Shown: one piece after another, positions 1 to 13,279 of the stretch
Layout of the letters: the number at the start of each line of letters is the position of its first letter
Numbering within the stretch: the first letter of the stretch is position 1
DNA from: Combretum micranthum
Lineage: Eukaryota > Streptophyta > Magnoliopsida > Myrtales > Combretaceae
Assembly (NCBI GenBank): GCA_024138025.1
Contig: JAMXBD010000713.1
Span: 620,001-684,000 of the forward strand
DNA: 64,000 nt
Reading direction: 5' to 3'
Notes under the pieces: model-generated
Database searches by the model: none
Told to the model about the DNA's origin: nothing
Seen by the model: the letters and a program-made list of their open reading frames with translations, nothing else
Position numbers and translations under genes: made by a program

Positions 1-1388
1 TTTTATAGTTAAAGTAACCTCAGAAATGGATAGAGTGTTTCGAGTAGGTAGAAAACGATATATAATATGCGAATTTCTGAGTTTAAATGAGCAAGTTATG
101 GCCATTTTAAGTTGGAACTTCCTTCAATTCGATTTTACCACGATCTAGAGATAGATTTAGAATCTTTAAAGTAGAAATTCTATGAAAGACTCATTTTGGG
201 TATTTCATCTTGTTTAGGTGAAGAAGGAATCGTTATCGCCTTCTTGGAAGATTATTTCAATTAAGAGCGATTGACATGGAGTGAGTTAATTCCTTACTAA
301 TTACATTTCCTTGATTGTGCTTGTAAATAGTAGCACTAGAGAGTAAGGAAAAGATAAATGAATGAATGTTGTGAATTGGATTCATGATTAAATGATGTGG
401 TTGTTGAATAAAAGCTAAGTATATCGAAAGAAGAATTGATGAATAATTTATGTTTTCTTGCAATGGGTATGATAAATATTGTTTTGGTCACCTTTAACTT
501 GGAATCAACAATAATTGAATAAACCAATATCAAGAACAATTCATGTATAACATATTGTGAGTTACATTTATTTTTCACTACTATTCTTCGTTTGGGGAAA
601 CGAGGAGTCGTAGTGGTGGTTAGTAGGAGCCAGAAAGTCTACATAGGCTAGTAGGAGCCGAGAAGTTCACATGAGCTAGTAAAAGCCGGGAAGTCTACAT
701 AGGCAAATAGAAGCAGGTAAGTCTACAATCATTGGTGGTCATATGGGCCGGTAACTACCCAACTCCCGATATTGAGGGTGTAAAATCCATGCTACACATG
801 GTTTCCGGTTAATCATGTGTATTTTGTTTGCTCATGTGATTGATGCATTCTTATATGATTATCTAAATACTTGTGTTTTATGGAAATACTTTGAAGAAAG
901 GAGTTATCTCACTAAGCTATTTTTTTTATACCCTTATAGCTTTTTGTTACAGTTTGATTACCCATGGTTGGCACTAAGGAGCCCCTTTTGCCAGGTACGA
1001 GCCAAAGTTACTAGGAGTTTTTGGAAGAAGTTTACATATTTTTGTTTTGAGTGTAAGCTTCTAAGAGAAATCTCTATAGTAGACTTTTTTTATATTCATG
1101 TATCTTTTGAAGATGGCTTAGTTTAAGCAAGGCTTTTAGTACGGAGGAATGCCCCTAAGAAGATTGTAAGAAACTTTTATCTTAATGATTATTATATGTT
1201 TACCTTTATAAGTTCTTGCATATTTTTATTATCTACTTAAACGTAATACCTCTTTGAGTCTCTTACTATCTTAAAAGCACGCCTTGCACATGATATCGAA
1301 GCTCCTACGTGACTAAGATTGTCATTCATTAGTTTTAATATTATGTGCGGCGGACTGCCACGTTTAGGGTACCCTCCAGGACGTGACA
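1..1388 (+). mobile_element. Long LTR-like repeat, 3' part only (left end outside window)
   Basis: The piece ends in CCAGGACGTGACA at 1388, which resembles the 3' ends of the long solo LTRs elsewhere in this window (GGGTTTGACA at 63206, GGGTCTTTACA at 34642). A GCGGACTG motif about 40 bases before the end is also seen near 63166. An imperfect short repeat (GTAGGAGCC..AAGTCTACATAGG) recurs at about 627-720. The pyrimidine-rich run at 915-970 with TTATAG and TTACAG looks like the 3'-splice-like region of the other LTRs, but no acidic reading frame follows. No coding gene is recognised. The LTR reading is inferred from the end motif and likeness to the complete copies; the left boundary lies off the window. 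Confidence 0.5.
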
Positions 1389-4300
1389 CAAAACAACTAC
1401 ACACATACAACAAACAATTATTAAGGTCGTCTTTAAGTATTAATTTATTTAAGATGCCTATCCTGGCATGTAACGCATAAGTCACTACGTACCTGGTATA
1501 GTATCTGTATTTTGGCTAAAGTCAAAGGATAGTCTTGAAGCTACCCAATTATTATTTCAGGAAAATTTAACTCAATCATTAACCATACTTATTTAACCAT
1601 TTAAGAAATAATCATGATATAAGACATTACGGAAAACTCAAATTTAATTGTTAAACCTACTTTACTAACTCATTACTCCAAATATTATAATTTAGTTTAA
1701 TAATTTCTTTTTATACCATTTTGACATATTACCTACTAATTTTAATTATTTGAATTATATTTTATCAAAGTATTTATATAAACTTAGGAAATAAACATTT
1801 TACTTATATTTCCATTATTTATTATATATTTCATTTTATTTTTATTTTTATTTTTATCTATTTATTATTATATTATATTATATATATATATTCTTTTTTT
1901 CTTAATTTTTCCGCGAAGATCACGGTCTAGGTAATGCTCATGATCTTGCTCATAAGTTGCATCACGCCCATGACTAAGGCCGTGTTCAAGTCATTGTGAA
2001 GAAAATTTAGCTTTGAGAAGATCACGCCCTCAGTCACGGTCATGATACGACCATAATGGTTGTGGTCATGCCCTTGATTTCCCATTTTCACATTTTTTTT
2101 TTTTTACATTGTTTGTTATCCTTCTAGTTAGAAAGCTATACAATTGGTTTAGGGGATTGTTAAATAGATTCTTGGTCCATAACATAGTATGTAGTCTAGT
2201 AAACTCGTTTTATTGTAATTAGGTACTTAAAATGGTATTTTCAATAACATATACTATAATCAATCTAATATACTTTTATTAAGTGAAACAAATCATTTAA
2301 GATATAATTATTCTATTTATATTATTCATAATCTATTTTTACCTCTAAATGTGCTACGAAATCTAAATTAGTTTTCTAATATGTTTATATTATCTTATAA
2401 TGCCTTATTTATTACTATTTTATTAAATCAATTTCTAAAATAAAAATAATTGATTATTCATCTTAAATTTATATTTTAATATGAAAACGCATTATTTACA
2501 TTTTATTCATATTTATTTGATTAGATTTAATTTACCTTAAATTTCAATATTTCATTTCTTATAGAAGAATAATATGCATTATAAATTTAATCAATCGGTT
2601 CATTATGTTAAACACAAGTTCTTAATTTTAATTTCTATATAAACTACTTGACACGTTGTTTTACATAATCATAAGTTCAATTGCCCAAATTAATTAGTTA
2701 ATTATGATTTTAATTTTAATTACACACATTTTGTCCATAAATAGGGGAATCACTACAACGATTGATCGATTCGCTTGAATTTGACTATTAAGATGACTTA
2801 TTCTTGGTCGGTTCACACACATTTATAAAATAGACACCCTAAGCTAATGTTACTACAAGGTCTCATCACCATCGGAGATCATTTAGCTACCGGTCTGGCC
2901 ACTTAGATTGACACCATAGGCGATGCTAGATGCTGATTCGATACTATTTTGTGATTTTTGAATTTTCTTTGTTGAACTTGACTTCTAGCCTATTTTAATC
3001 CTCTAAAAAATATTTATTCTATATGATTTTATCTTATATTTACATGGATTCATATTTTACAAATTAAATCACAATTCATAGCTCAAATCATCATCATTAT
3101 CAACACTAATTTCACAAGATTCCAACATATATAAAAAACAATATACATGCATATACTTCAACAAAATTTATATTTGATAATATCATTTCAATATGTCAAT
3201 CTAACATAATCATACATATATATATATATATATACATACAATAATCTTAACCACTTAAATTTCTAACATACTTACATATACACATATATATTTTGGTTTT
3301 CGCGGTTATACCTACATATATTAATCAATACTTAAATCTAAGTTTATATTTAGTAATTTACATGAATCTATATGCCATTAACATAATCATAAATATTAAT
3401 TACAATTACTTACTTGAATTAGCAAATAACCTTTTCTACTACTTCTCCAAGAGATTGATGATACTTCTAATGCTAATCCCTAATCTAATTGTTGACATTG
3501 TCTTCAAAAACCACCTAAGAATCAATTGAAATAGAGATTGTATTTTAGGAAAGAAATTGAGTAACTAGATGATGAAATAAGAATGGATTTCCCTACCCAC
3601 TGAAGGCTAGTCTTGAAGAGAAATTATTGTAGAATTTTTGTATGTTTGAAAGAGGTTTTCTTAGGAGAATCAAGGGGTTGGGGGCTATTGAAAATGGAGA
3701 GAGAAGTAGGAGTTTTCTAAGGATTGTATTTACATTATTTCATGTCTTGTAATTATCTATAGGGTTAAGGGCATTTTGGTCATTTTACTTAAATAGATTA
3801 GGGGTATTTTAGTCCTTTGATATTGGTGGAATTCTCTAGAATTAGGGAGGTCTTTTTTATCTTTTCACATAATGAATTCTCTAGAAGTTAGGATTTTACA
3901 GTGTGTGTGATGGAGAATGTTAAGTTACATAGTCTTATGGGCTTTATTCATGGGCTTCATTTTTAATTATGGACTTTCTTGAATATGGAATTGAACTTAT
4001 GTTGATGGACTTGGACTTTAAAGTGTTGGATAAGGTATTTAGGTTATAGGATTTTGGGCATAAGAATTGAACTTTAAGTAGTAAGAAAAGAAAGTTAACT
4101 AATTGAAATTACAAACTAAAATTAGGAATTCTAACCACAGGAAAATTAATATCTCACTTGAATTTAGAAATTTAAGGGCTTAGGAATTAATATTTGAAAG
4201 CAAATATTTAGATTTAAACTTCTAGGATTTAAGTAGTTGGAATTTAAGCTAAAATATCTAAATTGGATATTTACGAGTTTAAGCAATTGAACTTGGCGAA

Positions 4301-4612
4301 TTGAATTTAATTTGATAATTAGAAAGTATTGAATAATTTGAATTTGTTGAAATAAATACTTGAAGTAGTTTTATAGGTTAAATTAGGTATTTGTTGTATT
4401 GAAATTTCTATTTTCAATTAAATCCATTTATTAGTTCAATTACATTAAACTATCTAATTATATCTTATAGTTTATATAATTCTACTAGCTAAGTTATTTA
4501 AAATCAATCTCTAAAGTAAATCTAAATTAAAGTTCAAAATTACCTATATTTTCATACTAACTATCTAACAAATATCTAATCAAAAAAACACACGAAAATT
4601 TAGGGTATTTTA
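1389..4612 (-). mobile_element. Truncated long LTR, inverted relative of 59253-63206
   Basis: Read on the minus strand from 4612, this matches the plus-strand LTR at 59253 onward nearly continuously by eye. Both begin (T)(G/A)AAATACCCTAAATTTT, share the block TTTTGAACTTTAAT, and share matching sequence around 60130-60480 and 60600-61260. The start here reads TAAAAT where the other copy has TGAAAT, so the terminal TG has mutated. The match stops at 1389, equivalent to about 62205 in the other copy, where the opposite-facing LTR 1-1388 abuts. About 1 kb of the LTR, including its acidic exon, is therefore missing or lies beyond the window. Short ORFs inside (for example 3293-3529) look like chance. 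Confidence 0.8.
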
Positions 4613-4631
4613 GTTTGGATCAATGGCCATA

Positions 4632-5384
4632 TGCTTGAAGATGTTATAAATATAAGTTTGTGGGGGCATGTTTTAAAGACTAAGAAGAGCTAATTTATTG
4701 CTTATAAACAATTATATTAAATCTTTTAATCTTCTTTTTGCTTTTCCTACTTATTGTAAGAAATAGTGAGTAGTGCCATTTGAGAGTCATTTTGCATTTT
4801 TTTGTAGAGCATTGCTCTATGATTGTATTACGTGATTATTGTGAATAATTTGAGTAGTGCCTATGACTGTGATATTTGTAAAGGCATAAATTGTGTGTGG
4901 TTGTGTTGAAGATGTTATAAATATAAGTATATAAATTTTTTATGCATATTTTAAAGACTAAGAAGAGCAAATTTATTGCTTATAAACACTTATATTAAAT
5001 CTCTTAATCTTCTTTGTGCTTTTGCTACTTATTGTTTCAGAGTTATTTTGCAATTTTATTAAGTGATTATTTGTGAGTAATTTGAGTAGTGCCTAGTATG
5101 ACTGTGATATTTGTAAATACCTAATTCATGTGTGATTGTATTGTGGCTTCTTTGAAGCATTGCTTTGAAGTGTGAATAAAAGTATGTGCGAAGACCTCCA
5201 ATGGAGGTATTTGTATGGAGCGTGGAGACAAGGGGTAGACCAAACTCTGTGTAAAGCTAATAATATCTTCTTTGACCTTTCTTGCTTTAGTTATTGCATT
5301 ATACTCATACTGTTCACACTTTACTTGATCCATTTAATTGCATCTTTTATCATAGTTGCTAGATTGTTTTATTTTCCTTTTTCA
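4632..5384 (+). mobile_element. Ty1/copia-type LTR with internal tandem duplication
   Basis: A TGTTGAAGATG start (4904), typical of copia LTRs, leads to an end at TTTTTCA (5384). A methionine-tRNA-type primer-binding site follows. The first part of the LTR is present twice: 4632-4903 and 4904 to about 5132 share TTGAAGATGTTATAAATATAA, ACTAAGAAGAGC, TTATTGCTTATAAACA and TTTGAGTAGTGCCTA in the same order. The full LTR is therefore about 480 bp with a partial extra U3 copy upstream. No second LTR was found, and the downstream region shows no recognisable gag or pol. Confidence 0.55.
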
Positions 5385-5385
5385 A

Positions 5386-5399
5386 TTGGTATTAGAGAT
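5386..5399 (+). other. Primer-binding site (initiator Met tRNA type)
   Basis: TTGGTATTAGAGATA lies one base after the LTR end CA at 5384. It differs by little from TTGGTATCAGAGC, the standard Ty1/copia primer-binding site complementary to the 3' end of initiator methionine tRNA. It supports calling the upstream repeat a 5' LTR. Confidence 0.5.
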
Positions 5400-8300
5400 A
5401 GTTTATAAGCTTTTAGCGCTAATTTGCAGACTAAAGTAAAAGCTCATGACTAATGACACCATATGGTGTAATTTTGATGAGTTGAAAATTTGCCACATAA
5501 TTATAAATTCTATTTCTTTTTCATGAGGAATAAATAACATTATTTAATATAAATAGCTATTCCATGTGGAGAAGGAATAAATAAATCTCTTGAAAAATTC
5601 ATTGCTCATCAAGTTTTAGACAATGGGATAAATGTTATTTTAATAAAGGTAAGTTACATTATAAGCTGTCATTGTATAACATGTAGAATTAAGTTCGTTT
5701 AAGATATAAATGCTTTCGGTGACTAAAAAGATGAATAAAAATTATGCAAAATGAGGTATCCATAGTGGATCGTGGATTAAAATTAATAAAAAACTATTCA
5801 ATTATTGATATCTTAAATGAATTTTGTGAAACATTGATACTATGCTTAATTCACTTTACAAATATATTGATCCTTCTTTTTAACCAGTTGAAATATTAAT
5901 ACCACAAGTAAACTTATTATAAAACATTGATATCTTTTAGTGTAAGGGGCTTTGATGGTCTTGTCAATTTATATGACTAGGCTGGTCCCATTATAATTTA
6001 TGTTGTTGATCCTTTCACAATTAATACTAGCATTTCATTGAAAAAATAAATCAACTGGCTACATAACTTGATTGTTTTCCTCTTTTTTCCTCCTTTTTAT
6101 TTAAAAAAATATTTTGGATTCTCTCTCTCCTTTTACTTCTTTTCCCCTCCTCCACAACACATTTCACTTATGTTTTTTTCTTTAATCTCTAACTTCAACC
6201 TTGGTCATATTCGTGACCAACACAAGTGAGTCGATGCCACCACTATCCTACTCCCACATGAATCTAAAACAACAAATCTTATCACCTTCATCACCGTTCA
6301 TCGCTTTCACTAAGCTTCAAGATTAACTCACTGAGTTGAAATCCCTTCTCTCTAAACAACGCCATCGAAAACTCAAACCATTGATTGGCTTTTCAAATCA
6401 ATAGCAGCAACTCACAACATCTCTTGTTGACTCACTACCCATTGAGCATTGTTCGAATCCATCAAACAAACCTTTGCATACCCTGTAAGTAATTTTTCTT
6501 TTGCAATTGATAATTGTAACATTGATAATGATTTTTGGCATTCTTAACCCCAAATTCTTAAATGAATTAAGGTTTATCAGAATCTACTATGAAAAACCCT
6601 AGTCCTCCCTACTATCGAAAGTTCAGGGAGTGTTGAAAAGCATAGGCTGGTGAATTATTATCCAATCTCATATTCTAATTTTGTTGTAATAGAATTCTTT
6701 TGTTTCTTTTATGTTTGATCAAATTGAAGACGATACTATTTTCACAAAAATTTCATCTTTCGTCGTTCATTCTTCTAAATGGGACTTTAGGGTTATATGG
6801 TGGGGTTACTGCAGCCGGTTGACCATGTGCGATAGACGTGGTAATCGATTTGAGAGAAGTCTTGAATTAATGACATGTATAGGATGTCGTAGAGAGAGGC
6901 ATGGGAGGAGGAATAAGCAAACTCAGTTTCTCGAGTGCATTGGTGTGATAAAAGATCATATCAGATAGATTTGATCGTTTATGACTTGTTCTTCATAAAA
7001 TAGGTACTTTAATCTTTCTCAAAGATGTTTTGACAAAGTTTTCACATTACTCTTAATCTTAGCAATGTGCCAAATCCCCTAAAAGAGAAGAGAAGCCACT
7101 TATTTATAAATGATAGAGGCTAATGTAAGCCATTGGATAGCACTATATCGGACGCACAAGATTAAGCATGGTTGAACAATATTAGATCATATCCAAACAA
7201 TCCGACAATCATCATGTAAGCCTTCTTTTCTGTAATGGTAGGTTGAGCTTTGTGAATGGATTAAAGGGCTTTATTTATTTTCTAAATGGAAGCTCATTAT
7301 AATTGAAATAGCCCATTTTATATTTAAAACGGACTTAAGGCTTATTTTATTTCACATAAGCCTCAATTTAGCTAAACAAAGCCCAAATTAACACATGAAG
7401 ACATTTTTGGAGTCTACTTTTCACGTTCAAAAAAACTGAAATAGGTCAAGGGCAGAATGAATCAGTCTGATGATCCCTGTTTTGAGCTTACCAAGTCGAA
7501 TCTTTCTACGATATCCCTTATTGGATTTGGTCTTCTAAGCCTTGTCACTAACCTGGAAGACTGGTTCGGGCATTAAATTAGGTTAAAAACTCAATTACCA
7601 AAATAACCTTCTACAAGGGCTATAGTATCTTCGATATAAATTTACAATATGGTGCTATAATGAATACATCTATTGGCTTAAATTAGTATATGGAGGCATG
7701 ATTTTATATTTTACGCCTGGAATGCTAGATTTTGCATGACATGATCTTTCATATGCATCAAAGCTTCTTTAGATCTTTCAATAATTTACAACATAATAAC
7801 ACTGTACTTGTTCAAGCAAATTCGAATCTTCCGTGGAACGAGATGAGTTCCCTTCTAAAATAGAATCTTCTCTCCGAAGCCTTATTGGCTTTGTAATAAT
7901 AATGGAAAGCAAATATATCAAATCTGATAGCTGAATTTAATATAGAAATTCAATTTAGTATTTAATTTTTAAAAAGATCAATTTAATTCCCACCTAAATC
8001 TTAATGGAAATTAAGAGCTTGTTTTAAGAAGGACAAACTTGCACGGGAGTCGGGAGCACCTCGTGGTGCCCGAGAATCGAGACGGACCAAAGCTAGAAAG
8101 AAAGGGGAGAGCGCAGACTAGGACGAAGACGCAGCCAAATGCTGGCAAGTCAGAAATAGGACCTGAAACTGTTTAGAAGCTAGCATAGCAACGAGAATTA
8201 AATGGGCTGGAGAACAATAAGTATAAGTGGACCAAATAAAATTATAAAAGGCATGCAGGTCCACTTAGGTTCTGGAAAAAAAAAAAAAAAAAAAAGAAGG

Positions 8301-9620
8301 GCCAAAATTCACCATTATGGCCTCTAATTTAATTGTGGAAGAGAATTGGCATTTGGCAGGTGTACGAGCAGTGCAGTTGTATTGTATCTCTCTTGGGTGG
8401 GGCATCATTAAGCTATTCTTCTCACATAAACATGAAAAACATGGCAACCCTACGGTTATACTGAGCACACAAAAAGTCCAAGAAACAAAAAGATAGCTTG
8501 GACTTTGGAGAACATGTGTTGTTCTTAATTTCATCATGGTATTAATAGATTCATGCAGGATGATAAACAATTAATTGATATTTAGTGGGTTTATGATTCA
8601 ATTTTAGGTTAGTTAATCAATATTAATTTTTTATCATCCCAATTCCATAATATTTTAATATTATTTGCTTGGCCAACAATATTTCTATGAGTGAAACTTA
8701 AGAACTCCAAAGTAAACGAACAATTTGCATAAAATTGGATTAGGGTTAGTTTGATAATGTCAGGGCAAATGTGTATATACTGAATTATTTTAGGACGTGT
8801 GTTCATACTGTGATTATAGTAATTTTTGAGACATACAAATATGCAAGAGAGTTTTAATTGACGTAGTTAAATTTACAAGAGGAATTTCATTATATAACTA
8901 ATTAATATAGATAAACCACTATCAAACGAGCGTGTGCGGGTGTGTATATATTTGTTTAACTTGGATTTTTACAACTTCAAATGGAGTGCCTTGTAAATCT
9001 GGTCAGATACCAGCAGATTTGTTTTAAAATATCTTACAGAAATTGAAATCCAAGAGTTTAGGAATAAATTTCTGGTCAATTAATTTTTTCCCCAAATACT
9101 ATTATAAATACAACTGCAAATGAGGAGAATTGCTCATGAGTTACTTGACCTTGACTGGCTTTAGATTTGGATTGGCTCGATTTTGATTAATAAACAAATT
9201 GAGGTTGGGCTGAAAATAAAATTTGTTTATTTATACAAGTTGAGTTTGAGTTTCTACTCTCATTAGACTCATAGGTATACCCAATTTGTAAACAAAACGA
9301 ATTCAAAATCAAAATAAAAATTATTTATCTAAACAAGTTGAATTCAAACTTATTTAAAACTTGGCTTGATTTGATAAATTATTAAATGAAAATTTCATTT
9401 GAATCGGTTTATTTGTAACACTAATTATAAAGATTTGAATAGGTGAAATCATAAAATATTTTTCAAAATAAGTGATATATAATATACATATGACATATGC
9501 TTAGAAAGCTATCGAATTTTAAAATGAACTAGTCAAGAAATCTTAAGTTTGAACATTTAGAATTTGATTCAACCAAATTCCTAGAATCAACTGAAGGAAC
9601 CGCCAAATTAGGAAAAAATA
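5400..9620. other. Unresolved AT-rich stretch without a recognised gene
   Basis: No convincing coding region is seen on either strand. A pyrimidine-rich, gene-like patch at 6115-6490 ends in CCCTGTAAGTAA, which would make a good splice donor, and a short ORF follows at 6711-6968. Its product matches nothing I know, so a degraded 5' exon is only a possibility. An A run at 8276-8295 may be an old retroposon tail. The stretch 9130-9430, with repeated CTTGA/CAAG words on both strands, looks like a decayed foldback element. Confidence 0.4.
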
Positions 9621-9623
9621 TTG

Positions 9624-9797
9624 GGTGAGTATTACTCGCCACGTTGATATATACGTGGAGTGTAACTCTCAATTATATGCTAGTACATGGATAATGTAGT
9701 GGATGGTTTTCAAAGTAATCACCATCCACATATCTACGTATTAAAATTTCATTGAGAGTTATACACCATGTGTATATTACACGTAACATGTATCACC
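9624..9797. mobile_element. Foldback MITE (about 174 bp)
   Basis: The two halves are inverted copies of each other. The left arm starts GGTGAGTATTAC and contains TGTAACTCTCAAT at 9661-9673; the right arm has ATTGAGAGTTATACACC and ends TCACC at 9797. The centre is a hairpin with stem GTGGATGGT / ACCATCCAC at 9699-9729. No coding capacity. The superfamily is not clear because no convincing target-site duplication is visible. Confidence 0.7.
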
Positions 9798-10056
9798 TAC
9801 TGAATCTTTTCTCCCAAATCAGGGCCAATGATTTGAAAATCCCAGTAGATGAGAAAATAGAAAACAAACGGGGTGCATGGGCGATTGTAGGTCCAGCCTC
9901 TAGGCGTCCAGCACCAAATGCCAGACCCCGGAACGGATTAACCTATCATCAACAAAATAAAAAATAAAAGAAGGAAGAGTATTATGAAAAGAAAAAAATT
10001 ATAAGAATTATGAAAAAAAAAACAATATTAAGGAAAAGATTAGAAAAATTACAAAA

Positions 10057-10101
10057 ACTTTCTCTAAATACTCTCTCTCTCACTCTCTCACTCTCACACC
10101 T
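10057..10101. repeat. CT-rich simple repeat
   Basis: Repeated CTCT and CACTCT units form a pyrimidine-rich microsatellite-like tract. A similar CT tract lies at about 17486-17503. No gene next to it would use it as a 5' UTR. Confidence 0.8.
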
Positions 10102-10339
10102 CTCTTCATAGTAATACATTATTTTTAAAATATAGAAAATGTGTAATATTTTGTTTGATATACCTCCTATACGAATAATTTTTTAAAGGTGTAATTTTGA
10201 GTTAAAATTGTCATAATATATTACTAACGGATATTGCACCCGTGTTGCGTGTGCTGATTTTTTAAGAGTGAATTATAAAATATCAATTATTTAGTGTAAA
10301 TTATTCTATATAGATATTGGATCAAATAAAAAATATACA

Positions 10340-10854
10340 ACACATATGGCCAAAGACATTAATTTGTTGGACATGAAGCACGCATTCAAAATGATTTGTT
10401 ACTTGAATAGCAAATGAAAAATAAAACTATCCTCGAGATGGCCATGTAAAACTACCAATAAAACTACATGTGAATGGGATGAATACATCACATCTGCATG
10501 TTTATATTACTGCCAATAAAACTAAGGTATACACGTTTATACCATCCAAAGTAACAACACCGTATAAATGTAAATAGGTTTTTACTGAATGACATATATT
10601 CGCTTAATATAAAGTCACATACTACAGATCACAATCATTATTTTCTCATATCTTGTGCATTCACATACCATGATTGAAGGGATTATATAAATCATATGGA
10701 TTATGTCAATTGTATATTCTCTCATATCCTAAGTATTCACCTTCTTGTTTCGATATTTAGTGTAGTGCAGGTCTTGTTGTAAATGATTAATCTTTGTACG
10801 AAATTATTACATGATAGACAAAATAAAATTTTTTATCTTTCTACTTCCATTTCA
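10340..10854 (+). mobile_element. Probable copia-type LTR, 3' part, with primer-binding site
   Basis: The stretch ends in CATTTCA at 10854, followed at 10857-10870 by TTGTTATCAAAGCC, a mutated form of the copia primer-binding site TTGGTATCAGAGCC. The preceding 300 bp has an LTR-like run with an AATAAA-containing AT-rich end. The upstream boundary is a guess. No internal coding region follows, since another element starts at 10940. Confidence 0.4.
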
Positions 10855-10939
10855 TCTTGTTATCAAAGCCTCAATGACAATGAGGCTATAATTCTTCCAA
10901 AAAAAAAAAAAAAAAAATCTTGGAGATTGCAATTATTCT

Positions 10940-11597
10940 TGTGAGAAAAATGACATGTTAAGTTTATTTATAACTTCTATCCACGTGAGATATTTATCCT
11001 TCAAATATTATGTTTTATTGGAGTGTGACTTATTATGGGCTTAAGCATGTTAAGTGAGAGTTTTGGATTTAAGACCACACATGCTTTGTCTCAATATAAA
11101 TTTTGTTTTTATTTTTAGTGATTTTAAAATTTAACTTTCAAAATTCTTAACCAAAACCTTTTAAATTTCATAACCAAAAGTTTTCAATTTCCATAACTGA
11201 AATTTTCTTAAAAATCTTATGTTTTCTTTTATTTTTGTAACTGAGAGAAATGGAAAAAAAATTAATGATTAATAACTGTAATTTGATTACTTTTTTGAGG
11301 ATAAGTAAATAAGATTCGGTTTTTGCAAAAATAGTTAGTGTGCTAAAAAGAAAACATAAAATTATTTCTTTGTGTTATTCTGGAGATTTTTCTTCTGGGC
11401 AATTGTAAGCTTGTTGTTCCAAGCCTCTACCACGAATGCATGTGTTGGAGGTTGATTATGTTAACCTTAAGGAGCTGATGGTGTTTTTCCATTTGCACCA
11501 TGGTTGTGCTGGAATTTACTTTCACGGAAGTAGATCATCCATGACATAGTCTACTTGATAAGTGCTTTCTACATTTCTTTCGTTTTTATTAATAACA
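10940..11597 (+). repeat. Left LTR of the copia element
   Basis: Direct-repeat partner of 13991-14687. It starts TGTGAGAAAAATGACATG and ends AATAACA, and lies just after a 16-base A run at 10902-10917. The two copies differ by many substitutions and by small insertions such as a T-rich insert near 14085, so the insertion is old. Confidence 0.65.
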
Positions 11598-13279
11598 ATC
11601 TAAAATGAATTTGACCATGTTAAAAGCAAAATTGAGCATATTAGGAGGTTAAGAGGTAAAACGGTTTGTTTTGAATCTTATGTTACATAATAAAGTTTTT
11701 CTATATAAAGGTAGTAAGTGGAGTAACATATTTTGTTTATCTTTCATTTCCATGAAATAAACATCATGCGTGATATCTTAATGCACTAGATATGACATGT
11801 GGCACAAAAAGTGTAAAACATACATGTGAATGTTGTTTCCAGTGAACCATAAAGCTACGACTCTCACTTTTTAAATTAGAACAATCCATGGGAGCTGCTT
11901 TACCTTAGTCTATCTACTTGGTCTCAAACTTTAATTTCCTTAAAAAGAGAATGCAAAAGGGATGACAATCTGTGCCATCTCAACCGTTGCCGTCCAACAC
12001 TAACCGGTAACTCTCCCCCTTTCACTCATGCATGTATCTAACGGAACACTAATGAAATTAAGTAAGCATGTTGCTCTCCCATTGAAGCCTTTCTTATTTA
12101 CACCTGAACATGCATGTTTATTGTAAATCATTGTTGTAATGGACCTAATCATCACGATTATTCTTTTGTTTATAGAATGAACTGGGGAAAGTTTTTGGCT
12201 TATGCACAATATACGTTTAAAACAACATGTGAAACCTATAATAGTTTCTCCATTCTTAAATTCTTTGCTTTGAATTTTTAGTAACTTAGAGCTTCATCAC
12301 AGTTAAGTTATCCAGGCCCATGAGATAATTATTTTATACTAACTTCTTATTACCAGAGAAACTAGAAATGGGTAAAATGTGGTTGTACCAATTTGGAAAA
12401 TAACATTCCAAAATTAATTGATGCGACTTTTTTTTTACTCTTAAATACTTGAAGTTCACATAGAATCACTGTTTGAATATGTGATTTTAAAATTGCATAT
12501 GAATTTGCAATTTTAAATCTCGTATGCTCAAGTTGTGATATCAAGTATGATGTTAGAATAGAAATTGGCCATTTTTTTTGTGCAAACCATTTTTTACAAA
12601 TTAATTTTTTTTAAAAAGGAAAAGCATTTTCATCTTTTAACCAAAGAAATTGATAGGGATAACTCTCCCTTGCTTAGGTACTCATGTTTATTTATTGTCT
12701 ATCGTTAAGCTAAAGCTATTTTAGGAAGATTTTCTATGTAACTTCTAGCAAGCTTTGACTTAGTGTTTTGGCTAGTGGCACTTATTAGTTCATAAAATGA
12801 CAACAAATGAGAATCTTTCATGTTTGTTTTTATTCTTGGATATGGCTATGAATCATTAGTAATAGAGTCATATCACCTTACTTGAAAAAATGGAAAGAGA
12901 GTCATATAATGATTGATTATGAAATCAATTTACTTTTGGCAGTTAAATTGGGGATTGATTTTAATTTTTTGGTGTCTTCCGATCCTATTTAATGATTTGT
13001 TGATTAAAATAGTATATTTATTACTTGTCCTTTGCTTTGAGTGGAGTCCTTTTACCTGGATGATAATACATAGGCTAACATCCAATTATTTCTATATGTT
13101 TAATCTCCTATTATCCTATAGTAGAAAAATTATACTATCGAGGCTTCCTAACTGTATTCATGTTGCTGACATGGAATTTAGGTGGAGTATGCAATTCAAA
13201 AATTCATTACAAAAAAAAAAAAAAAAATTTCAATGTGAATGTAAATATGGTCAACATTCTTTGGATGAAATAATTAAAA

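Noticed and set aside
6711..6968. 85-residue ORF with Cys/Arg-rich C-terminus after a gene-like CT-rich patch
   Set aside because: No recognised motif, no clear splice partners, and codon use like the surrounding noncoding DNA.
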